DNA of 5,929 nucleotides from Bacillota bacterium. Its GTDB lineage: Bacteria > Bacillota > Bacilli > Alicyclobacillales > Alicyclobacillaceae. A program made the translations under genes and the position numbers. Shown here one piece after another: positions 1-5,610 of the stretch (positions are counted from its first letter, which is position 1; every line of letters begins with the position of its first letter). The DNA lies in assembly GCA_021820805.1 (NCBI GenBank), contig JAKADF010000239.1:1-5929 (forward strand). Reading direction: 5' to 3'. Below the pieces are notes generated by a model. That model saw only the letters and a program-made list of their open reading frames with translations, was not told where the DNA came from and did no database searches.

Positions 1-665
1 TTTGTGCTATCAGTTTTTCAATATTGTTTTTAGCTGGATGTGGACTGTCGTCTAAAACGAATAATGCTCATCACGCGGCAAATACAGAAAAAAACCAATT
101 AGAAGGTAAAAATTCTACAGAACCTCCAAGTAGCTTAACAAATATAGCTCCACCATCTATTCAGTATAGAGATGCAGTACAAAAGTCAGTGGGAACAAGT
201 GCTACTGATCTACAGTTTCTTTATATTAAACTGCTGAACCCAACTCTGTCCGTCTGTTTATATACATTTCATAAAAACGGGAAGCTACTCTTTAATGAGG
301 CTTTGGTTTCTAAGGAAAATGGTCAGTGGGATATAGCATATTCCGCCAATGCGTCACCAGTCCATGACTCTGTTCCATGTACGGTAATGGACATGAATGG
401 TTCCTATGGCGGAAAAACAATTGGGGATACTCAAGTTGGTTCTACGCCGTATCAGATCATTGGTGGATTTATCGATGATCCTTCAATTTCAACGGTTGAA
501 TTGGTTGATTTGGAAGGCAGAGAAATTCGAAGATTACAAATAGAGAATGTTGGTAAACTCAGAATGTATGTATATGCACAAGTAATGCCAACTCAACGTA
601 TTCAGGGTTGGCAAATTAGGGTTTATGATAAATTTGGTAGAATGATATTTCCGAAGAGTGACTAA
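1..665 (+). CDS. Putative lipoprotein of unknown function, 5' end outside the window
   Basis: The reading frame is open from the window edge (first full codon at base 3) to TAA at 663-665. The first visible residues are CAISFSILFLAGCG: a hydrophobic signal-peptide segment ending in the lipobox LAGC. The true start therefore lies upstream of base 1, and an internal TTG at 24 is not a credible start. The lipobox Cys (codon at 39) would be lipidated and anchor the protein to the outer face of the cytoplasmic membrane. A polar, low-complexity linker rich in Asn, Ser, Glu and Pro follows for about 40 residues, then a domain of about 165 residues that looks beta-rich. It has two Cys (SVCLY and VPCTV, about 41 residues apart) that could form a disulfide. 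The C-terminal part has alternating hydrophobic and charged residues (STVELVDLEGREI), as in small secreted beta-sandwich domains. I do not recognise the family. The lipoprotein call is firm; the function is unknown. Confidence 0.8.
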   Translation, partial: CAISFSILFLAGCGLSSKTNNAHHAANTEKNQLEGKNSTEPPSSLTNIAPPSIQYRDAVQKSVGTSATDLQFLYIKLLNPTLSVCLYTFHKNGKLLFNEALVSKENGQWDIAYSANASPVHDSVPCTVMDMNGSYGGKTIGDTQVGSTPYQIIGGFIDDPSISTVELVDLEGREIRRLQIENVGKLRMYVYAQVMPTQRIQGWQIRVYDKFGRMIFPKSD

Positions 666-756
666 TTTCATTATTCTGAGTGCTTGCGGATAAGATGTGA
701 TTCTTATGTTGTGTAGTTTAATGTCAGTGCTTAGTCTTTGCATTTATATAGATGTT

Positions 757-762
757 AGGGAG
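757..762 (+). promoter_or_regulatory. Shine-Dalgarno site of the broken methyltransferase gene
   Basis: AGGGAG lies 7 bases before ATG 770. An alternative ATG at 765 meets a stop after two codons. This site fixes the original start of the methyltransferase at 770, although the long open frame that covers most of the remnant is a different one. Confidence 0.6.
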
Positions 763-769
763 AGATGAA

Positions 770-1217
770 ATGACCGAGCTATACGATTTGATCGGCAAGA
801 CCTATGACACTACACGCAAAGCTGACCCTGAAATTATACAAACAAATGCAGAGCTATTGGTTAAATGCCTATTTTCCAAATGCAATGAAAGCCTCCATAA
901 GACAGATGCCATCGATGGATGAAGTGATTCATAATTTGCGACTTGTGGGCTTTTCAATTGTAGGAGTGGAATCGTTTCTTGTGGAAAAGGATCTTCAGGA
1001 CTTCTTTCTGTACAGTGGAAAGTTTGAACCACAGATGTACTTGAACTCAACTGTGCGTAATGGCATCTCGACGTTTGCCAACCTTGCTACTCCAGAGGAA
1101 ATTGCATCAGGTTGTGAACAACTGAAAAATGACATCGAAAATGGGAAAATACACGATGTAATCCAACATTACGCAAGCACCTTGGGCGACTACATGTTTG
1201 TTGTGGTTCAAAAATAA
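770..1217 (+). pseudogene. Class I SAM-dependent methyltransferase, internal deletion plus frame change
   Basis: Two pieces of one methyltransferase remain in different frames. Piece 1 starts at ATG 770 with a good ribosome site and reads MTELYDLIGKTYDTTRKADP, the usual N-terminus of this family; its frame closes at TGA 920-922. Piece 2 is in another + frame from about 840 to TAA 1215-1217. It reads KQMQSYWLNAYFPNAMKASI and continues through a DLQDFFLYSGK segment to GDYMFVVVQK, matching the C-terminal part of the same family as I know it. The Rossmann core with the SAM-binding loop (D/E-x-G-x-G-x-G) and the acidic motif II is absent from both frames. The remnant is about 149 codons long against about 250 in intact relatives, so roughly 100 codons are missing, with the join near 836-848. 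ATG 804 opens the second frame in shifted code but has no homologous N-terminus. A 137-residue product could be made but would lack the catalytic core. I take this as a dead gene. Confidence 0.8.
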
Positions 1218-1300
1218 AGCAGGATAAAATGGCAAACGGGAGTGTAGACAACTATTGAACCGAATGCAGGCGTGAGAAAACCTGCTGGTGGCTGGTAAGT

Positions 1301-1309
1301 TGTTATAAT
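1301..1309 (+). promoter_or_regulatory. Candidate extended -10 promoter for the acetyltransferase gene
   Basis: TGTTATAAT is a perfect extended -10 element (TGn plus TATAAT) for the main vegetative sigma factor. No good -35 lies 17 bases upstream, which is tolerable for extended -10 promoters. A transcript starting about 7 bases downstream would have a leader of only some 14 nt before GTG 1330, still including the AAGGA site at 1319-1323. The call comes from sequence match alone. Confidence 0.4.
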
Positions 1310-1329
1310 TGAAGGCGAAAGGATGAAAA

Positions 1330-1839
1330 GTGTTGGTGTTGGAGTCTGAGAGATTACTGTTTCGAAGATATCAAGACGAGGATTTTGAGTTTCTGGCATC
1401 ACTTTTATCTGACCCAGAAATGATACGGTTTATTGGTAATGGACAGCCAAGAGACATAAACGGTGCAAAGAAGTTTTTGGAGTGGATTTACAGTACTTAT
1501 GAGTTCGGTGCCGATATGGGACTAATGGTTCTTGTTCGTAAAGATGATAATGTTCGAATTGGGCACGCTGGTTTAGTTCCACAAAAAGTTGATGGAACCG
1601 ATGAAATCGAAATTGGGTATTGGATTACCCGCGAATTTTGGAATCAAGGATATGCATCTGAAGCGGCTTTAGCCTTACGGGAGCATGGGGAACGTCAACT
1701 TGGTGTAAAAAGATTGATTTCTCTAATTCAACCAGGTAATGTTGCATCTCGCAAGGTAGCAATGAAAATTGGAATGAATTTAGAAAAGGAAATCAAGCTT
1801 TCTGGACAAGAAGTTTGCGTGTACTCAACTGTGATGTAA
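1330..1839 (+). CDS. GNAT family N-acetyltransferase (RimJ/RimL-like)
   Basis: This 169-residue protein has the full length of a single-domain GNAT enzyme, which moves an acetyl group from acetyl-CoA to an amine. The N-terminus LESERLLFRRYQDEDFE (about 4-20) is the usual beta1/alpha1 entry of the Acetyltransf_3 (RimJ/RimL) branch. Strand beta4 is EIEIGYWI (92-99). The acetyl-CoA pyrophosphate loop is NQGYASEA (105-112), matching the Q/R-x-x-G-x-G/A pattern loosely. PGNVASRKVAMKIGM (135-149) is the typical motif B with the Asn and Ser common in this branch. GTG 1330 is chosen because AAGGA at 1319-1323 sits 6 bases before it; ATG 1323 runs into a stop within nine codons. The substrate cannot be told: the branch includes ribosomal-protein, antibiotic and small-amine acetylases. 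The gene seems intact, and a possible promoter at 1301-1309 suggests it can be expressed on its own. Confidence 0.88.
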   Translation: MLVLESERLLFRRYQDEDFEFLASLLSDPEMIRFIGNGQPRDINGAKKFLEWIYSTYEFGADMGLMVLVRKDDNVRIGHAGLVPQKVDGTDEIEIGYWITREFWNQGYASEAALALREHGERQLGVKRLISLIQPGNVASRKVAMKIGMNLEKEIKLSGQEVCVYSTVM

Positions 1840-1952
1840 TGGTAGTCATGTATTTAAGTTGTTAAAGTATTAATCAATAAAAAATAAGAACATTTTGTGG
1901 TTTTGCTAAATACCTTCAAAGTGTGTATTAGATGTATATGGGGGACTCTATT

Positions 1953-2984
1953 GTGGATTATGATCTCTTATCTCAGAGGTTTAAGAGGTTCGCCGCCAAC
2001 GAATGCAGAGGTTCCAGTTGGTTATATGAGTTTCTGTCAACAGAGATATCTCATGACGCTGAACTGCTTGAATTAAGTTCGCATGCTTCCCCTGGTCAAC
2101 CTGTTCCCAATTTATTATTTGCCTCTGTTCACTATCTTCTTTTATCAGGTTCTCAGCATGAATTACAAAAATTTTATCCAAGTGTTATAAACAATCCGCG
2201 TCCTGCTGAAGAATCGTTTCCTTCGTTCAAGGATTTCTGCCTGCACCATCGCAAAGAGATTATCGATCTTCTTCAGAAAAGATTGGTGCAAACGAATGAA
2301 ATTAGAAGATGCACCTATTTGTATCCGAGTTTTTGCTACATCTACAACAAGGTAAAAAGACCACTTTCTCTTGTTGAAATAGGCACGAGTGCAGGACTAC
2401 AGCTATTGTGGGATAGATATAGCTATTCATATGGCACTGAAGAAATATATGGCGACCCAAATTCCAGTGTGCACTTGACTGCACAATTGAGAAATGGAAA
2501 TGTTCCTGAACTCTCACAAATCATCCCGACAGTTGCATCAAGAGTTGGAATTGATTTGCATGGGATTGACTTATCAAACGAAGACGATTATTTGTGGCTA
2601 AAATCACTAATTTGGTCTGAACACAGGGAGAGGTTGGAAACATTCGAAAAGGCGGCTAAATTGTTTAATGCTTATCCTGTGAAATTAGTAGAGGGAGATG
2701 GGATTTCACTACTACCCGATATTGTCGAACAAGTACCCACGGATACAATTTTGTGCATTTTTCATACGCATGTAGCAAATCAAATCCCAGAAGACTTGAA
2801 GAGAAAACTATTGGATAATGTTAGGGCTATTGGTGACACGAGGGACGTGTTTCATCTTTACAATAACATCTCAGACATTGGAAAGTTGCATTTGGATTAT
2901 TTCATCAACGGCACGGAATTTAATGAAGTCATCGGCGACACAGATGGTCACGGACGCTGGTTTGATTGGAACTTGCGTCGGTGA
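1953..2984 (+). CDS. DUF2332 domain-containing protein
   Basis: This 343-residue protein (350 if ATG 1932 is used) matches DUF2332 over its whole length. Recognisable parts are the N-terminus RFKRFAANECRGSSWLYEFL, the VPNLLFASVHYLLL segment, VEIGTSAGLQLLWDRY at about 141-156, the FHTHVANQIP stretch at about 271-280, and the C-terminal TDGHGRWFDW. VEIGTSAGLQL resembles the glycine-rich SAM-binding loop of class I methyltransferases, so a SAM-dependent or nucleotide-binding role is possible; this is inference, and the family has no function I can name. For the start, GTG 1953 has GGGGGA at 1940-1945 with a 7-base spacer and gives an N-terminus of family-like length. ATG 1932 and ATG 1938 have no convincing ribosome site. 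The gene is complete, with no frameshift. It is followed 64 bp later by the DJ-1/PfpI gene and may share its transcript. Confidence 0.85.
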   Translation: MDYDLLSQRFKRFAANECRGSSWLYEFLSTEISHDAELLELSSHASPGQPVPNLLFASVHYLLLSGSQHELQKFYPSVINNPRPAEESFPSFKDFCLHHRKEIIDLLQKRLVQTNEIRRCTYLYPSFCYIYNKVKRPLSLVEIGTSAGLQLLWDRYSYSYGTEEIYGDPNSSVHLTAQLRNGNVPELSQIIPTVASRVGIDLHGIDLSNEDDYLWLKSLIWSEHRERLETFEKAAKLFNAYPVKLVEGDGISLLPDIVEQVPTDTILCIFHTHVANQIPEDLKRKLLDNVRAIGDTRDVFHLYNNISDIGKLHLDYFINGTEFNEVIGDTDGHGRWFDWNLRR

Positions 2985-3048
2985 ACTATGGAGTATAAGG
3001 GCGTTTGTGCGAGCAGTACGAATGCTTAATGAACGGTGGGAAACGGTG

Positions 3049-3642
3049 ATGAACATAGCTTTCATTCAATTTAACGGTATGACTGCACTTGATTTGATTG
3101 GGTTCTATGACACCGTAATGAGATTACCACGATTCAGCACAGTCAATATTTCTGCCGACCTATGTGCTGTAAACGAAGAAATCAATGATGATTATGGACT
3201 TACAATCAAAACTCAGAAGATTCTACCCAATCTGGCTGAGTACGATATGGTCTTTGTGCCTGGTGGCTTTGGAACTCGGAAACTAAGACAGGATTCTGCG
3301 TTCATTTCGTGGTTACAAACGGCATGTACGGTTGAATACAAGATTTCTGTTTGTACAGGGTCACTACTGTTAGGTGCGGCTGGATTCTTAACTGGGAAGC
3401 GAGCCACGACACATCCAAACTCGTATGACCTTCTGGCTCCGTATTGCGAGAAGGTGGTGGAATCGAGGATTGTTCCTGATGGTAATGTCATTACAGGCGG
3501 TGGGGTATCCACTTCAATAGACCTTGGACTTTACGTTGTTGAATTGTTGACTGACTCCAACACTGCTCAAAAAGTACAACAGTCGATGGATTATCCGTAT
3601 TATCGACCAGGCATGTTAGGATTAGATCATTTTGGAAACTAA
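3049..3642 (+). CDS. DJ-1/PfpI family protein, isonitrile hydratase-like
   Basis: This is a 197-residue single-domain member of the DJ-1/PfpI class I glutamine amidotransferase-like superfamily. The fold markers are in order: MNIAFIQFNGMTALDLIG (beta1 with Asp15), DMVFVPGGFGTR (66-77), the nucleophile elbow ISVCTGSLLLGAAG (Cys102, Thr103), and RATTHPNSYDLL (118-129). VITGGGVSTSIDLGLYVVE (148-166) is the conserved late segment. The Asp, Cys-Thr and TTH combination is that of the isonitrile hydratase (InhA-like) branch, which hydrates isonitriles to N-substituted formamides. Many members of this branch have no tested activity, so the substrate is uncertain. The frame is open back to 2818, but that part overlaps the DUF2332 gene in another frame and has no homology; ATG 3049 starts exactly at the beta1 strand. 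GTG 3046 is an alternative start. GGTGGG just upstream is a modest ribosome site. No transcription-factor domain is fused to it, unlike the AraC-type relatives. Confidence 0.88.
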   Translation: MNIAFIQFNGMTALDLIGFYDTVMRLPRFSTVNISADLCAVNEEINDDYGLTIKTQKILPNLAEYDMVFVPGGFGTRKLRQDSAFISWLQTACTVEYKISVCTGSLLLGAAGFLTGKRATTHPNSYDLLAPYCEKVVESRIVPDGNVITGGGVSTSIDLGLYVVELLTDSNTAQKVQQSMDYPYYRPGMLGLDHFGN

Positions 3643-3680
3643 CAAAAAATCCAGCATGATGTGAGGAGAAACGAGAGAAA

Positions 3681-4247
3681 GTGTTGGCTCGAATGGGACA
3701 AAAAGACATCATTGGTCTGATCGCATTGGACGATTGGATGATGCATGTTCTAAGAACTGTGCAGTCACTTGGCTTGCTCGAATGGTGTGTATGTGCAGGC
3801 TTCATCCGCTCCAAAGTTTGGGATCATCTTCATGGATTTGAGCGGACACGTTTACCCGATGTTGACGTTGTGTATTTTGATCCCGATCATACCGACAAAT
3901 TCGCCGAAAAGAAGTACGAGCAGATTCTCCGTGGATTAGATGCTTCAATACCCTGGTCTGTCAAAAATCAAGTGCGAATGCACACAAAGAGTAGTCATGC
4001 ACCTTACATGTCAACAGCCGATGGACTATCCAATTTTCCTGAAGTGTGCACGGCAATCGGTGTTTATTTGGACTTGAATGGTCAAGTAAATTTGGTTGCT
4101 CCGTATGGAGTCGATGACTTGATAAACTTGGTCGTTCGTCCAACTCCATTTTTCATATCACAGGATAGACGGAACATTTATGAACAAAGGGTGGCAACAA
4201 AGGGATGGAACGCAAGGTGGCATCAGATTAAAGTCATACATCCCTAA
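3681..4247 (+). CDS. Nucleotidyltransferase family protein (NTP_transf_6, formerly DUF925)
   Basis: This 188-residue protein is full length for the NTP_transf_6 family, a branch of the polymerase-beta-like nucleotidyltransferase fold. CAGFIRSKVWDHLHG (38-52) is the family's G-x-[IL]-R-[NS]-x-VW helix. LPDVDVVYFDPD (58-69) supplies the paired acidic residues Asp60 and Asp62 that would bind metal. WSVKNQVRMH (92-101) and the segment around TAIGVYL (124-130) followed by APYGVDDLINL (140-150) are the other conserved blocks. The metal-ligand motif looks intact, so activity is possible, but no substrate is known for the family. GTG 3681 is preceded by GAGGAG (about 3662-3667) at a long spacing and GAGAG nearer; TTG 3684 or ATG 3693 could be the real start. 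It follows the DJ-1/PfpI gene by 38 bp with no visible terminator between, so co-transcription is likely. Confidence 0.85.
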   Translation: MLARMGQKDIIGLIALDDWMMHVLRTVQSLGLLEWCVCAGFIRSKVWDHLHGFERTRLPDVDVVYFDPDHTDKFAEKKYEQILRGLDASIPWSVKNQVRMHTKSSHAPYMSTADGLSNFPEVCTAIGVYLDLNGQVNLVAPYGVDDLINLVVRPTPFFISQDRRNIYEQRVATKGWNARWHQIKVIHP

Positions 4248-4390
4248 AATACGGGGGTTCGTCGGAATGATAAATCAATTGTATGAGAGTGTTACGCGAG
4301 ACTACACAACAAATCGTGAGACAGGAGATGTACAAAGGCACTAATGAAAATCACTATGAAGTCCATAAAGTAAGGCGGAAGTCATACGAC

Positions 4391-4397
4391 AAGGAGG
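4391..4397 (+). promoter_or_regulatory. Strong Shine-Dalgarno site for the PhzF-family gene
   Basis: AAGGAGG, the best match to the anti-SD in this window, sits 7 bases before GTG 4405. It fixes a GTG start for the PhzF reading frame and shows that the initiation region has not decayed even though the coding part is broken. Confidence 0.8.
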
Positions 4398-4404
4398 AAG
4401 TGTC

Positions 4405-5286
4405 GTGAGGAATGTTCGAGTTCATCACTATAATGCATTTAGCACCGATAAAGACAAGGGGAATCCTGCGGGCGTGGTCTTCGATGGGGAGAAGTTAACT
4501 GAACAACAAATGATAGAAGTGGCAAAGCAAGTTGGATTTAATAAAACCGTATTTGTGTTAGAGTCTAATGAAGCAGATTTACGATTGAGATATTTCACTC
4601 CTGGTCATGAAATCAATCTATGTGGTCATGCAACTGTGGCAAGCTTATACGGATTGCGATCAAGGGGGCTGTTGAGCAAAGAAGATGTACTGGTCGAAAC
4701 AAATGTAGGGATCTTGCCTGTGCGGGTACGAACGTCTGCTGACAGTCCGTTGATGGTAACAATGAAGCAGGCTCCTCCAGAGTTTGTTGAGTTTAAAGGT
4801 TCACTTGAAGCGTTGACGGCTTCTATTGGGCTGACACGAGAAGACATTGATGAGAACATACCAGTGGTTTTTGGCAGTACAGGGATTTAGACTGCATTGA
4901 TTCCGATAAAGAGCCTCGAATCATTCTCCAGAATGACTCCCCATAATGGGCAGTTTCCGAACGTGCTTGAACAAATGCCGCGAACATCAGTTCATCCATT
5001 TTGTTTGGAAACATACGACCCGAAATCTGACATGCATGCACGTCACTTCTCATCACCGTTTTCAGGAACAATTGAAGATCCTGTTACTGGTACAGCTTCG
5101 GGAGTGATGGGGGCTTACTACCAAAAGTACATTCAACATCACTCAGGAGATTTGGAGCTCGTGGTTAAACAAGGTCATGAAATCGGGCGAGATGGATATG
5201 TTTTTGTGAGCGTTGGTTCTAATGGAAGTGACATACAGGTTTCAGGATTAGGTGTTTATGTCACCGAATTTAATGTTGAGATTTGA
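4405..5286 (+). pseudogene. PhzF-family isomerase/epimerase interrupted by an in-frame amber codon
   Basis: One reading frame from GTG 4405 to TGA 5284-5286 encodes a complete PhzF-like protein of 293 positions (diaminopimelate-epimerase fold), but TAG at 4888-4890 divides it after residue 161. The N-terminal lobe has VRVHHYNAFSTDKDKGNPAG (4-23), FTPGHEINLCGHATVAS (64-80) and a VVFGSTGI end. The C-terminal lobe begins directly after the stop with TALIPIK and has [19 protein letters not shown] and the family signature [10 protein letters not shown]. Relatives I know have Trp between GI and T (GSTGIWT), so TGG to TAG, one G-to-A change at 4889, explains the stop. A second oddity is Lys47 (GFNKTVF), where the family carries its catalytic Glu (GFNETVF or LSETTF). 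The C-terminal half could start only at TTG 4897 without a good ribosome site. The physiological substrate of this branch is unknown; despite the family name, nothing here points to phenazine synthesis. Sequencing error or read-through cannot be excluded for the stop. Confidence 0.85.
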
Positions 5287-5323
5287 TTTTTTGATTTGGT
5301 TTCGTCAAGGAGTGTTATCGATG

Positions 5324-5347
5324 TAGAGAAAGAAAATTTGTTCTCTA
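5324..5347 (+). repeat. Short inverted repeat, weak hairpin downstream of the PhzF remnant
   Basis: TAGAGAA (5324-5330) pairs with TTCTCTA (5341-5347) around a 10-nt loop. The stem is AT-rich and no direct T-run follows, so it would be a poor intrinsic terminator. It is 38 bases past the stop codon, a plausible place for one, but I do not call it a terminator. Confidence 0.3.
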
Positions 5348-5378
5348 AAGCAATGGGTTGGATTTTGAATTTTTGGGA

Positions 5379-5395
5379 TTGGGGTCAGGTCTTAA
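5379..5395 (+). mobile_element. Possible end of a REP-associated/IS200-like (Y1 transposase) element
   Basis: TTGGGGTCAGGTCTTAA contains GGGGTCAGGTCTT, which I recall as a recurring sequence beside REP-associated tyrosine (Y1) transposase genes in many bacteria. No transposase gene and no second copy (direct or inverted) is seen in the window. If the call is right, this is a solo end or relic. The identification is from memory of the motif only. Confidence 0.3.
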
Positions 5396-5537
5396 GTTTC
5401 GAATGAAGTACCTATTACTCAAAAAGCCTGGTCCGTACTCTGAAAGTTTTCAATGGGTTTGGGTTTCGAAGGTGTCGAAGAATAGAGAGTTGAGCAAGTT
5501 GCACTGCATATGATTCAAAGTTAGCAGATTTAAACCA

Positions 5538-5586
5538 AACTTCTGTTATTCCGAGACAACGTGCGTAATTATGAAAAACAGAAGTT
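5538..5586 (+). repeat. Perfect 10-bp inverted repeat upstream of the terminal ORF
   Basis: AACTTCTGTT (5538-5547) and AACAGAAGTT (5577-5586) are exact reverse complements separated by 29 bases, ending 25 bases before the start codon at 5611-5616. This could be an operator for a dimeric regulator, an RNA hairpin in the leader of the downstream ORF, or a relic of a mobile-element end. The matching stops sharply at both ends of each arm. Confidence 0.6.
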
Positions 5587-5610
5587 CTTCAAATTGTAAT
5601 GGGGGGGAAT

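Larger units (their letters stand above)
5287..5610 (+). other. Gene-free stretch between the PhzF remnant and the terminal ORF
   Basis: No ORF with family resemblance is visible on either strand. The longest peptide from an ATG is 36 codons (5403-5513) with no ribosome site. The stretch holds a weak hairpin (5324-5347), a motif resembling a mobile-element end (5379-5395), two GTTTCGAA copies (about 5395-5402 and 5463-5470) and a perfect 10-bp inverted repeat (5538-5586). It could be a scar of a lost element or a long leader for the following ORF. Confidence 0.6.

Noticed and set aside
690..707. Hairpin ATAAGA / TCTTAT with a 6-nt loop after the lipoprotein gene
   Set aside because: The stem is only 6 bp and AT-rich, and the following bases are not a T-run. 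Not a credible intrinsic terminator.
1266..1285. GCAGG / CCTGC pair around a 10-nt loop upstream of the acetyltransferase
   Set aside because: A five-bp stem with no T-tract; expected by chance.
2818..3048. Longer start for the DJ-1/PfpI gene, overlapping the end of DUF2332
   Set aside because: The extra 77 residues are a shifted-frame reading of DUF2332 code and have no DJ-1 homology; the domain starts exactly at ATG 3049.
4267..4344. 25-residue ORF in the 157-bp gap before PhzF, with GGGGG at 4253-4257
   Set aside because: Too short, with no recognisable similarity. A second small frame (ATG 4328 to TGA overlapping the PhzF start) overlaps it, so neither can be supported.
4897..5286. Separate gene for the C-terminal half of PhzF from TTG 4897
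   Set aside because: No convincing ribosome site, and the sequence is simply the continuation of the upstream frame after one stop codon.
5403..5513. 36-residue ORF beginning MKYLLLKKPGPYSESF
   Set aside because: No ribosome site and no family resemblance; it overlaps the possible mobile-element end. Probably chance or relic.
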